Below, piece by piece: positions 55,287-64,000 of a stretch of DNA of 64,000 nt. This DNA comes from Periplaneta americana (taxonomy: Eukaryota; Arthropoda; Insecta; Blattodea; Blattidae): assembly GCF_040183065.1 (NCBI RefSeq), contig NC_091131.1, positions 13,104,300-13,168,299 of the forward strand, read 5' to 3'. Below the pieces are notes generated by a model. The model saw only the letters and a list, made by a program, of their open reading frames with translations. It was not told where the DNA came from and did not search any database. Made by a program: the position numbers and the translations under genes. Every line of letters starts with the position of its first letter. Positions within the stretch are counted from its first letter, which is position 1.

Positions 55287-55400
55287 GGTTGGTGCACAGA
55301 AGAAGCATTTGAAATGTGGATTTGGAGAAGGATGGAGCGTGTCAAATGGACAGACAGAATAAGAAACGAGCCGACGAGCTGTGTTCTATATTCAGCAGGA
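55287..55400 (+). pseudogene. LINE RT C-terminal fragment B
   Basis: TEEAFEMWIWRRMERVKWTD followed by RIRNE is the segment that directly follows the SEEKRL motif of fragment A in LINE ORF2 proteins. The two are therefore halves of one element split by 54961-55286. Confidence 0.7.
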
Positions 55401-55680
55401 TGTGGACATTTTTAACAGTTAATCTAAGGAAATGTAAACCGAATGCATCAACAGAATTCCAGCAAAGAAAACTGGAGCACACTGCTATCATACTTGCAAC
55501 ATATACGCATAAATCAAGGATTTTCGGACCCATGTTGATATACCAATTTTTTTTTTCTTTAGCCTTCATAGGGCCTATAAGGAATCCACACCTAAAGTTT
55601 TCCCCACTTTCTTAGTTACAGCCTGTATATTTTGATCTTGATTTACTTTCAGAATTGGATTGATTTTTTTTAGTGTACTA

Positions 55681-55865
55681 TCACAGTCTAGTATATACAG
55701 TCACGAAGCTCAATACATAGGGAATATGCATCCATAGATAGTTGCTAACCACTAGGATCGCTACTATCGCCTCATCACAGACAATGCGAAATAGTACCGG
55801 CACAATCTATTGTTTCTAGTACGCTGAACAACTCAAGCTTCGTGACTGTATATACTGGACTGTGA
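55681..55865. mobile_element. Short MITE, 185 bp, about 30-bp TIRs
   Basis: TCACAGTCTAGTATATACAG with its continuation TCACGAAGCT is inverted at 55836-55865 with two mismatches. No coding capacity. TSD unclear (TA or ATA). Confidence 0.8.
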
Positions 55866-56533
55866 TATTACTATGATAACTAATTGTGAATTTATTCTTC
55901 ATTGGTATTGAAACGTTACTATAAAAAGAGGATTTCACATTAAGGAAAAAGCATTGAGCATATGGGGATATTCCATCAAGCTAGTGACTTGTGCAGCAAA
56001 TACTGCAAACTAAGTTCATTAGAAGTTCAAAATTATTTCCAATGAGAAATATCAGACATTTTGGAAGTTATTTGCTTCCATAATAATGAAACATACCCCT
56101 CTGAATGGTTTCCTTTATGCTAAATACTTTTTATTGAACCTGTACATCTTCAGTTTCAATGTGAAAACGCAAGTAACAATGTCAGGACGATCAGTCGGTT
56201 TTTCATGTGGGAGTGAAGCAGTAGCTATTTCAGGTTATTGCGGATTGTAGGTGAGAGTTAAGAAAATATGCCATGCTTTCCAACAATAGACATAGCGTCT
56301 TGGTATAGCTGCTGCATGTTTCGTGAACTACCTTTAAATGTAGAGGATAGAATCATTTTATCCTGCTAAGAGATCTTGCTAAAGTGATCGGGACACTGCA
56401 ACATTTTGTAGGCCTCTTATTTTATCAGTAAGTAATACCTTTTGGTCTTTCCTTAGGCATTATAATTTTTGCACTTCCTCCAGACAATGCTGAAGAGAAT
56501 CACACATTTAAATATCTATATCACTTTCTTACA
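55866..56533. other. No gene seen
   Basis: AT-rich, nothing recognised. Confidence 0.5.
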
Positions 56534-56660
56534 AATGGCTTTTAAGGAACCTGGAGGTTCATTGCCGCCCTCACATAAGCCCGCCATCAGTCCCTATCCT
56601 GAGCAATATTAATCCAGTCTCTACTATCATATCCCACCTCTCTCAAATCCATTTTAATGG
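56534..56660 (-). mobile_element. Short LINE 3' fragment of the (AAGT)n-tailed family
   Basis: GGCTTTTAAGGAACCTGGAG onward matches the end of 37267-37863, covering only about 125 bases. The tail is not preserved. Confidence 0.8.
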
Positions 56661-58081
56661 TAATAATGTCATCAAACATTCTTAAGTTTTGTAGTTTATA
56701 ATATCCACTACACAGACAGCTGTACTCAGAAAATTACACACTAGAGAATTTGACCTGTAATTTTTTTTCAGTAAGTCTGGAAGTTTTTAATAACCAATGT
56801 TACAGAAACGTTCTGAAAAAGTTACACAAATGAAGATCGACATATTGGCATTATTATGTCAGAGAATCTCAGCCATCTGAACCTAAATATGTAAGGAATC
56901 GTGCAGGTCGTAGCCTTCGTGTGATATTGTTTATTGTAGTGTTTGTGTTTTGTTTTATTCGGAAAAGCCATTATTTCTCAAAACTGACGACAAATTGATT
57001 TTGGAAAATGGGAAAATGATGTAGGAAAATGGATATTTCACTGAAAACTACTATTTTTCTGAAAAACTTTGGGTTTCAAGCTTGAAAATGAGGGGTCATT
57101 TATTAAAATCCGTTCAGCCATTTTTCCGTAATTTCCATTACCACTTCAAATTATATATATAATATATTATATATATTATTATATTTATTTATTATATATT
57201 ATATATATTATATATTTATTAAAATTCGTTCAGCCATTTTTCCGTAATTTCTATTAATTTCCATTACCACTTCAAATTATATATATATATATGACCAGTT
57301 GCCATAGAAACGCCTACCTACCACATAGGCTGTACAATGTATTAGACAAGGCCCATAAAACCAACGTGAAATCCTCTATACGTACTTCGTAGCTCGAGTA
57401 TTCTGTACGTCACTTCTTTGTTACAAAAAGTTTTTCTAGATTTTAAGCATAGGCGAAGAAATTAATATGCCTAAATGTGTATTGATGACCTTTCGAAACG
57501 TAATTAAATAGGATCTATTTTTGTGGATCTGGATTTCAGTAGTCTTTCAAAAAATGGACGAAGCGTTTGTTACTAATAAACTGGAGGGCTTAGTGAACAA
57601 ATCTAGTTGAAAGCGTTGGTGGAGGACCTTCGTAGAACTGACACATGCGAGTTGTTGTAGGTCACTTTCGTATTACTGAATGGTCGAAATACTGCGTGTA
57701 GGCTGCGAGATTAAATCGGAGAAGTGGTTGGCGTGATGTTGCAGTGTTGTCGTGACCGATGGGTCAGCACACTATTGAGCTCGTCTATTTATTGTGTTTT
57801 TCTTTCATTACATTTACCAGGGAAATGGTTGCTTTCCGCTCTGGAATAATTCGCTCATTGCTCAACCCAGGCACCCGTTTTGTTTTTCTCATGTCGTTAT
57901 ACAAGTGTAGATAGGAAGTATTGCGGGTTTAATTTAAATGGGTTATTTTGCAGTCTCAATTGGCTGCATTGCGTTTGGGTGTGCCGCGAAAAGCCGTTTC
58001 CCATAAACTAATTTTTTCACGTTCAGTATCTCTTGGCCTCCATTTAAAATTAGGAAGTAATGTTCATAAAATACAGTACCC
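56661..58081. other. No gene seen; local tandem duplication
   Basis: A block TTCAGCCATTTTTCCGTAAT plus flank occurs at about 57098-57165 and again at 57220-57290, with (AT)-rich tracts between. Otherwise unremarkable. Confidence 0.5.
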
Positions 58082-58655
58082 AGGGGCGTACGCAAGAGGG
58101 GTGTTACCGAATTTGAACACCCCCCCCCTTGAACTAAAAAAATAATTGAATATTTAGATCTGAAATTTTTATCCATAATAGTTTCCCTTTTTTTTTTTTT
58201 TTTTTTTTTCACTGTCAGAGTAACAAAATCTACATCGACATAAGGCATAGTCCTTCTACCCCTCCTTCAATATAATTCCTGTGCTTGGTGCTGCGGCACG
58301 TTCAAATTACAACAATGCTATCTTTATTATAGAGAGACCTACAGCCTAGTACTGACTTTGTAATATAATGAAGCTGACACAGTATGAAATTTAACTTGTT
58401 GTGAAACATATTGAAAAGGTTGTTTTTACAGTTCTGCAGTGCAGATGGTAAATATTGTGCATTGTCGATTTTAAATTCATTTTAAGAGCGGTGTTCACCC
58501 GTTCGTTAAGTTTGAGTTCTGACTTTATTGTGAAACGTTTGTTTAACGTTTTGTACATTTGACAGTTCATATTTTTGATGATGATGATGATGATGATAAT
58601 AATAATAATAATAATACACAACATTTAAAATACCGATAATGTGAATTGTAAACAA
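58082..58655. mobile_element. Dispersed repeat copy 2, hAT-like terminus
   Basis: The left end CAGGGGCGTACGCAAGAGGG is hAT-like. The body from about 58165 matches 10732-11155, including CACTGTCAGAGTAACAAAAT and the trailing (GAT/AAT)n followed by ACACA. The two copies together show both termini, but no TSD was fixed. Confidence 0.6.
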
Positions 58656-60355
58656 AAAGGTGCTCGAAATTGCTTGTTTACGAAATATTCACCGAAATGA
58701 AACCATTTTGATCACCAAAATCAGGGTAAAATAATCTCTACCTCGAGTGACATTTATTAGACTACTTCGTGAATGAAATAACAATGTAAATATTCGTAAT
58801 ATATCCGTAAAATTCGCTCACAAAATGTTAATAATTGTATATTTATGAATACTTAATCTATTCAGACATTGTGAAGTCGAAATAGATGAATAACGATTAC
58901 TTTAATAAAGAAATTGAATGTTATTCAGTAATGTCAATTGAGAAAAGCGAAATACAGGTTTAAAAATGTTAATTACATGTACTGCACTTTTCTCTTGTTA
59001 TTATAACAGAAATACGTTTTCATTATCTGCTGAAATCATACTTTAATTTAAACATTTTATAGTATAATTACAAGTAACCTGATCAGTGCATTAATTAAAT
59101 GAACAATTGTTATGAAGGAGTGTCATTTTCTTTAGATACAATGGACATGGAATTAGAAGATGAAGATGTAGATATGGAAGTAGGATTTCGCACTTTATTT
59201 AGTACAATGGATTCATGCTTATCGATTTACGTGGAAACAGCAACACTGACCAAACAAAACGACGACCATGCGATAAATTTATAGTGATAAATCGAGCTGC
59301 AGAAATTATCGCGATTTATGACTGTGATTGGTTGGAATTCAAAATTTCATTACACTTCATTAGCCGAAAATTGAATGACGTCATATAAACTAAATAATCA
59401 CCATAAAATCACACCTCTAGTAGTTACTAGATTGAAAATAGGCAACTCTGCATTTTATTTGGTTACCAAGGAAAGTTAGTACCATTTTGATATTAAGAGA
59501 TTTTCTTCGTTTAAAAATACTAATGGAGTGAGCACCTATGATAAATTTAGTTACACTGACAAATTTTAAAAACGTATTATATGTATCGGTATTTATTTAT
59601 GAGTATTTAAGGTGTTAGTGTAGAATGCACAACCATTTTATACTACATGTCCGAACTGGTAGCTTCGTTTACGATACCGCTGACGTAGAATTAATGAGAA
59701 AATATGTGGAATATTCCGGGGGTTTCCCTATTGAAACAAGGACCCTAAGTGACATACATAGTGTAAACCATTATCAGCTACACACCGAAGTGAAATTTGA
59801 AAATATTAAAATATTTGTTTGATGTCGAGGTATTTGATACAATGTCGTTTGCCATCTTGCTTCCCACAATGATGTTAAATCCCGTGGACAGTCCTTTAAC
59901 TTCGCATACTTAAAAAAGATGATCTTTATTCATAACTGACCCACTTTCACAAAACAAAACACACACTGCAGAATGTGAGACGGAGATCAGATGTAGAGTG
60001 GCCTCTGTCATGTCTTGTTGTTGTGCTGAATATTGCCACAACATTTCTTCTTGGTCCATCAGGTACTGATGATTTGTAGTCCATTAACGGTGTCCAAAGT
60101 TTTTCTTTGTATGAGGCGAGGTTGATTTGCTTTAATTCAGCTTTAAATTTTGTGTTAATCATAATTATGCTTGGTCGCAAAGTAAGACAATGTCGATTTC
60201 TTGATCTATTTAATTCTGGTGCCTCTTTTTGCCAACAAGTCTGCATTTTCGTTTCCCTGAAGTCCGTAGTGAGCGGGACACATTGTATTGCGATTTCCTT
60301 GCCTTTCTTGTGTAAGCAGTAATTTTCGTTTTTCCCCAAAAATTGCTGCATATAT
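58656..60355. other. No gene seen
   Basis: Frames at 59099-59284 and 59625-59822 and the 134-codon minus frame at 59947-60351 have no recognisable domain, no second copy in the window and no clear splice signals. They are left uncalled. Confidence 0.45.
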
Positions 60356-60357
60356 AG

Positions 60358-60785
60358 GTATAGTCCCGTCGCTCTAATTTCCGGCAGCCAATCGCGTTGC
60401 AGGTCGGCTACATTTAAACGTGTGCGTCTTGTGATTCGCTGAGGAAGACGTTATTCATTTCTTAAGGCTCGATAAATACTTAATATAATCGCCCGCCATT
60501 TTGGCTCTTTCGTTGGCGTTCGCAGAAAGCACACGAGGACGTTATTTGCCGCTCAATTATTTGCTGAATTACAGTGCGTTTGATTTATTATCATAGGAGC
60601 TACGACATGATAATGTTTAACAGTGTGGCAAATAGATCCCCCGTATGGTAACTCAGCAACGAAAGAACAAAAATGGCGAACGATACTACGTACCTAGACT
60701 TCATAGAGCCTTGACTTCCTAAGACGTAAGCAAAGAGGAGGAGTCACGTCGGGAATAACAGCGTCGCGACTTAACTTACTATACG
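60358..60785. mobile_element. Possible MITE, weak
   Basis: GTATAGTCCCGTCGCT at the left and the inverted ...AGCGTCGCGACTTAACTTAC TATAC at the right are similar but need gaps to align. The interior is GC-richer than its surroundings. Confidence 0.3.
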
Positions 60786-61300
60786 CCTGGAGATTGAAAA
60801 ACATATATAGACTACAGGTAACTTCGCTTCCCAAGTTATCGTTGACTAGCATAGTATATTTCAGTGGATTGTATATTTTGAACTTCGTTACCCGTTACAG
60901 TAAAACATACACAGTTATGATAATATTATCTGAAAGTCTTTTCTTTAATTTGCAAACAGGTTTGTGTTGTCTTATCTTTTCCTTGTACTGACTCATTACC
61001 ATTTAACGATGTTACACGCCCGTGTGTCTAGCGCAGGATCGAAGATTTAATGTTATTCATCTTTAGAAATTATAGTAGGGAGACCAAGGCTTCGTTTTTC
61101 GAAAACAGGGAGTTCGCAGTTCTAGCTAATTGAGAACCATTGATCTGCTACCTTCGTAACAACAGGAATAAAACCATTATTTCGAGAAATCAGTTTTCGA
61201 AAGTAAAAGACGCTGTAACACGTACGTGAATAGCTTGAATAACTTTTAGTATTTCAGAAACGTTTCCAAAGCAACCGAAATGAAACAATTGAAAACAAGC
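60786..61300. other. No gene seen
   Basis: No supported feature. Confidence 0.45.
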
Positions 61301-61536
61301 CGTGGCTAACGAGAAAGACTACGGCATGACGTCACGTTCTTAGTCATGGCATGGCCAACATTGAACAAATTGGTATATAAATGCACGTTTAAGATGAGTT
61401 TAATATAGTAATTCCTTTGTTTTTTAGAACTTTGAACATGCATTTATATTAGGCGATTATCAAGATGGCCATGACTAGACCAAGATAATCACGTGACACC
61501 GATTCGTACCAAAGCCTGTCTTTCTCGTTAGCCGCG
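61301..61536. repeat. Imperfect inverted repeat
   Basis: CGTGGCTAACGAGAAAGAC at 61301 is inverted at 61518-61536, and shorter inverted matches (ATGGCCA, ATAAATGCA) continue inward, giving an imperfect hairpin. Possible foldback MITE. Confidence 0.6.
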
Positions 61537-61912
61537 AAAACAAGCATAATGACGTCAAGGGGAGGTGGTGGTAAAATTTGAATATCATTGCTGCAACAGC
61601 TTAAATTCGAAATTACTTTTCGAAAAAAAAATGGAACCCAAATTTTGAACATAATAAAAGTTATTCATTAAATTGTCATTTTTTAAAAATAAATCCAGAA
61701 TTTTTATGACATTTTACTAATAAAAGCACGTTCTTTAAAATTTCTTCAGCATAACTCGATAGTGTTTTGATAAAAGGGGTTAAATATTTTTTGTGCAAGT
61801 TGAGTTTTGTTCCCCAGGTGAATACAAAAGCTAAATTCTACAAGTAGGTGTACAAAAAAGAAAAGAATACTAGCATTTAACGTGTTTTATTTGTGTAGAA
61901 AATTATTTTTAG
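61537..61912. other. No gene seen
   Basis: AT-rich, nothing recognised. Confidence 0.45.
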
Positions 61913-62163
61913 CCACCGGCGTAGCTCAGTTGGCTAAGGCGCTTGCCTGCCGATCTGGAGTGGCGCTAGGGCGCGGGTCGATCCCCGCTTGGGATGATTA
62001 CTTGGTTGGGTTTTTTCCGAGGTTTTCCTCACCGTAAGTCGAATGTCAGGTAATCTATGGCGAATCCTTGGCCTCATCTCGCCAAATACCATCTCGCTAT
62101 CACCACTCCCATCGACGCTAAGTAACCTAGTAGTTGATACAGCGTCGCTAAATAACCAAGTAA
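61913..62163 (+). mobile_element. tRNA-derived SINE with A-rich tail
   Basis: A box TAGCTCAGTTGGCTAAGG and B box GGGTCGATCCCCG lie in the first 75 bases. The body contains GGGTTTTTTCCGAGGTTTTC, and the end GCGTCGCTAAATAACCAAGT is followed by an A run. It is related to 54110-54356. Confidence 0.85.
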
Positions 62164-62371
62164 AAAAAATTGCAATAAGAGTCCGATGTTTAATTTTCAT
62201 TTAACTCGAAACTCATTTTTATGACTTATCTCTCTTTTTTTTTAAATTTACAGTTCATGTTTAGTATTAAGACTAAATAAGATGTAACACATCAGTGTTT
62301 TCTTTTATACATACTAGGTTCAAAAAGTTCCCGGAATTTGCTAGCATCATAGAAACAACGTACCTTAAACA

Positions 62372-63250
62372 CTATTCTACAGCATTCCCTTCAAAATAGT
62401 TGCCTTCCGCAACAACACACTTTTGCCAACGCGTGTAGAGTTCCTGGAAGCAGGCCTGGAAGCCATTTTGTGAAACCCGTCTTAGTGCTCTCGTCGCGTT
62501 TGCGATAACCTCTTCAGCATTGAATCTCCGTCCTTTCAGATGACTTTTCAGACGGGGAAACAGAAAGTAATCAGGTGGTGAGAGATCAGGAGAGTATGGT
62601 GGGTGATCCAAAGCAGTTATGTTGTGCCTGGCAAGAAAATTCTTTACAATAATTGCGCGATGAGCAGGTGCATTGTCATGCATAAGGAACCAGTTGTTTT
62701 CTACCCACTTTTCTGGACGTTTCCTTCTCACTGCGTCCCAGAGGCGACGGAGGGTTTCTACGTACAATTCTTTCGTTACAGTACGACCTTCTGGAATGAA
62801 CTCATGGTGCATGAGACCCTGAGAGTCGAAGAAAACTTCCAACATAACTTTGCTTTAAGTGTGCTTAAATGCGACAGGCTCATGTCAGTAGATTTACTGG
62901 CATGTGAAAGAACTCCTGCGGGACAAAATTCCGGCACATCCGGCGATGCTGATATAACCTCTGCAGTTGCGAGCGTCGTTAAATAAAACATAACATTTAA
63001 AATAACTTTGCCTTTGGAAGTGTCCCTAGGAAATTTTTGCTTCCGAGGAGATGTTTTCGATTTCCACTCAGATGACTGTCGTTTAGGGACTGGGTCGTAC
63101 AAGTAGCACCAGTTTCATTTTGTTTAAGAAATCACCATCTTCATCAGCCATACTGATCATGTCCCCAGCAAAACACAGAACTTGATGTTTGTACTTTGCT
63201 CTGTGGACATAATTACAAAATGCGACGAACAAACAAAACACTATGATAAA
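62372..63250 (-). pseudogene. mariner transposase, interrupted
   Basis: The longest piece (62372-62845, 157 codons) has WFLMHDNAPAHRA (second catalytic Asp) and PPYSPDLSPPDYFLFPRLKS (third Asp of a DD34D triad). It ends FQELYTRWQKCVVAEGNY. The upstream piece at about 63005-63110 gives YDPVPKRQSSEWKSKTSPRK. Between the pieces lies a 145-bp insertion. The segment around 63095-63115, where the first catalytic Asp should be (before WCYLYDP), is frameshifted and altered, and the HTH N-terminus is missing or degraded. It cannot produce active transposase. Confidence 0.85.
62857..63001 (+). mobile_element. 5'-truncated retroelement scrap inside mariner, TSD
   Basis: The insert ends GCGTCGTTAAATAAAACATA then ACATTT, a 3' end widespread in local retroelements as I remember them. 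ATAACTTTGCTTT (62844-62856) and ATAACTTTGCCTTT (63002-63015) flank it and encode the same transposase residues on minus, so they are a target duplication with one indel. Confidence 0.85.
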
Positions 63251-63404
63251 CAATTGCCTACAACTCAAAACCAATAATTGCCATTATCAGCAAACTTTAA
63301 GGAAATGACATCATGAATGTTACCAACAAAACAAATGTATAATATCCCTTGTTATATATTAATACGAAAAATGGTAGTAAAATTCCGGGAACTTTTTGAA
63401 CCTA

Positions 63405-63720
63405 GTAGTATGTAATCAATGCTAACACGACAGTTTGCGATCTCAAAAACTGCATGTTTATGCCTATGTGATTTTACAGCACACAGTCATATAGCGCTGA
63501 AGTATACAATAGAATACAATGAAATGTCGTCGTTGTTATGTTTCCATGGTTACCAAGTATCTTTTCGGTTATGTTTAATGTTCCCATCGCGAATGGTGAT
63601 ACGATTTTTTTAATTTGGCGGTAATTTTTGCATTCTTATGGCTTAGGTTTTCATGTGAATGAGGCAAAACACGCCATGTTCTATATTTAATGATTTCATA
63701 AACTATTTAATACATTCTAT
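63405..63720. other. No gene seen
   Basis: AT-rich, nothing recognised. Confidence 0.45.
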
Positions 63721-63852
63721 GTGTTCAAGAGTCGGGAGAGAAGACAACTAGTACAGGAAGAAAAATATGATGTAGAAGTTGACTTTCTAATGCTGCTGTA
63801 TATGATCATGTATCCAATCTTTGTTGGTACTGTAATTTTATTAAGAGGAAAG
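63721..63852 (+). CDS. Possible terminal exon, small single-pass membrane protein
   Basis: One frame stays open from upstream of 63721 to a TAA near 63863. It reads VFKSRERRQLVQEEKYDVEV, then DFLMLLYMIMYPIFVGTVIL and LRGKKEN. The charged segment, one hydrophobic stretch of about 20 residues and basic C-terminus resemble a type I/III single-pass protein tail. An acceptor-like AAG sits just upstream. No family is recognised and AT-rich DNA can yield such frames by chance, so this is tentative. Confidence 0.25.
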
Positions 63853-64000
63853 AAGGAAAACTAAAGAATGATATTAAGTTCGGTCATCTTCATCAGAAGT
63901 AAGTTCTCCTTAGGAACGTTATCATAACTTCAGTCTAATATTTGTGGTATTCTTTCAATCTTATTTACTTATTGACGTAATTAATAAAAATTTGTTCTCG

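Larger units (their letters stand above)
62317..63402 (-). mobile_element. mariner element with nested SINE scrap
   Basis: GGTTCAAAAAGTTCCCGGAA is inverted at the right end (TTCCGGGAACTTTTTGAACC). TA flanks lie at 62315-62316 and 63403-63404. It encodes a mariner transposase on minus, broken by an insertion at 62857-63001 and by changes near the first catalytic region. Confidence 0.9.

Noticed and set aside
55342-55615. Open frames on both strands around a LINE fragment
   Set aside because: Only the 55287-55400 plus-strand segment matches LINE ORF2; the rest are shadows.
60107-60322. Frame overlapping the minus frame at 59947-60351
   Set aside because: Opposite-strand shadow with no independent support.
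59947-60351. 134-codon minus frame as a gene
   Set aside because: No domain, no repeat relation and no codon bias visible; could be chance, so not called.
39625-64000. DEGS1 histidine-box exons
   Set aside because: Searched by eye for HEISHN-, HLEHH- and HNEHHD-like codons; none convincing. A translated search is needed to be sure.

Overview
The window is AT-rich animal nuclear DNA with spliced genes, tRNA-derived SINEs, many LINE families and several classes of DNA transposon. It fits a large, repeat-laden insect genome, and the repeat families most resemble those of cockroaches (Blattodea). Species assignment is an inference from familiarity, not from a search. There are no operons, CRISPR arrays or prokaryotic signals. 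Most open frames come from transposable elements (TEs) or microsatellites.

Two host genes are supported, both on the plus strand. (1) The last three exons (2049-2238, 4378-4615, 6116-6199 with stop) of a protein I do not recognise. It is cysteine-containing and has three N-glycosylation sequons, so it is probably extracellular or luminal. Earlier exons would lie to the left of the window. (2) The first two coding exons (38248-38329, 39448-39624) of the sphingolipid delta-4 desaturase DEGS1 (Drosophila ifc), encoding residues 1-86. The catalytic histidine-box exons were not found, so the second intron may exceed 24 kb or its end may lie beyond the window. A possible small membrane-protein exon lies near the right edge (63721-63852).

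Region by region. 0-2 kb: a foldback element and the 3' end of a LINE. 2-6.2 kb: gene 1, with a TIR transposon and dense microsatellites in its introns. 6.5-15.2 kb: LINE 3' ends, a large foldback MITE, a palindromic tRNA-like element, a hAT remnant and an R2-like LINE. 15.2-20.5 kb: mostly unique AT-rich DNA. 20.5-28 kb: a pogo/Tigger-like element carrying a LINE, a second copy of the TIR transposon, and an array of four tRNA-like units split by a mariner-type element that is itself split by a SINE scrap. 28.8-30.5 kb: a transposase pseudogene split by a hAT element. 31-34.3 kb: a SINE and two LINEs. 34.4-37.9 kb: a probable Mutator-like element holding nested inserts. 38.2-39.6 kb: DEGS1 exons. 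40-64 kb: the DEGS1 intron or downstream DNA, filled with LINEs, SINEs, Tigger-like elements, a BED-finger hAT, MITEs and a mariner.

No obviously new enzymatic system is present. The most unusual structure is a family of divergent, head-to-head tRNA-like units at three loci (8346-8852, 24913-26494, 49791-50309). Each locus is flanked by a 12-13 bp direct repeat, as if whole dimers or multimers had retrotransposed. Other notable points are SINEs sharing 3' tails with local LINEs, and several nested insertions whose order can be read from target-site duplications (TSDs).
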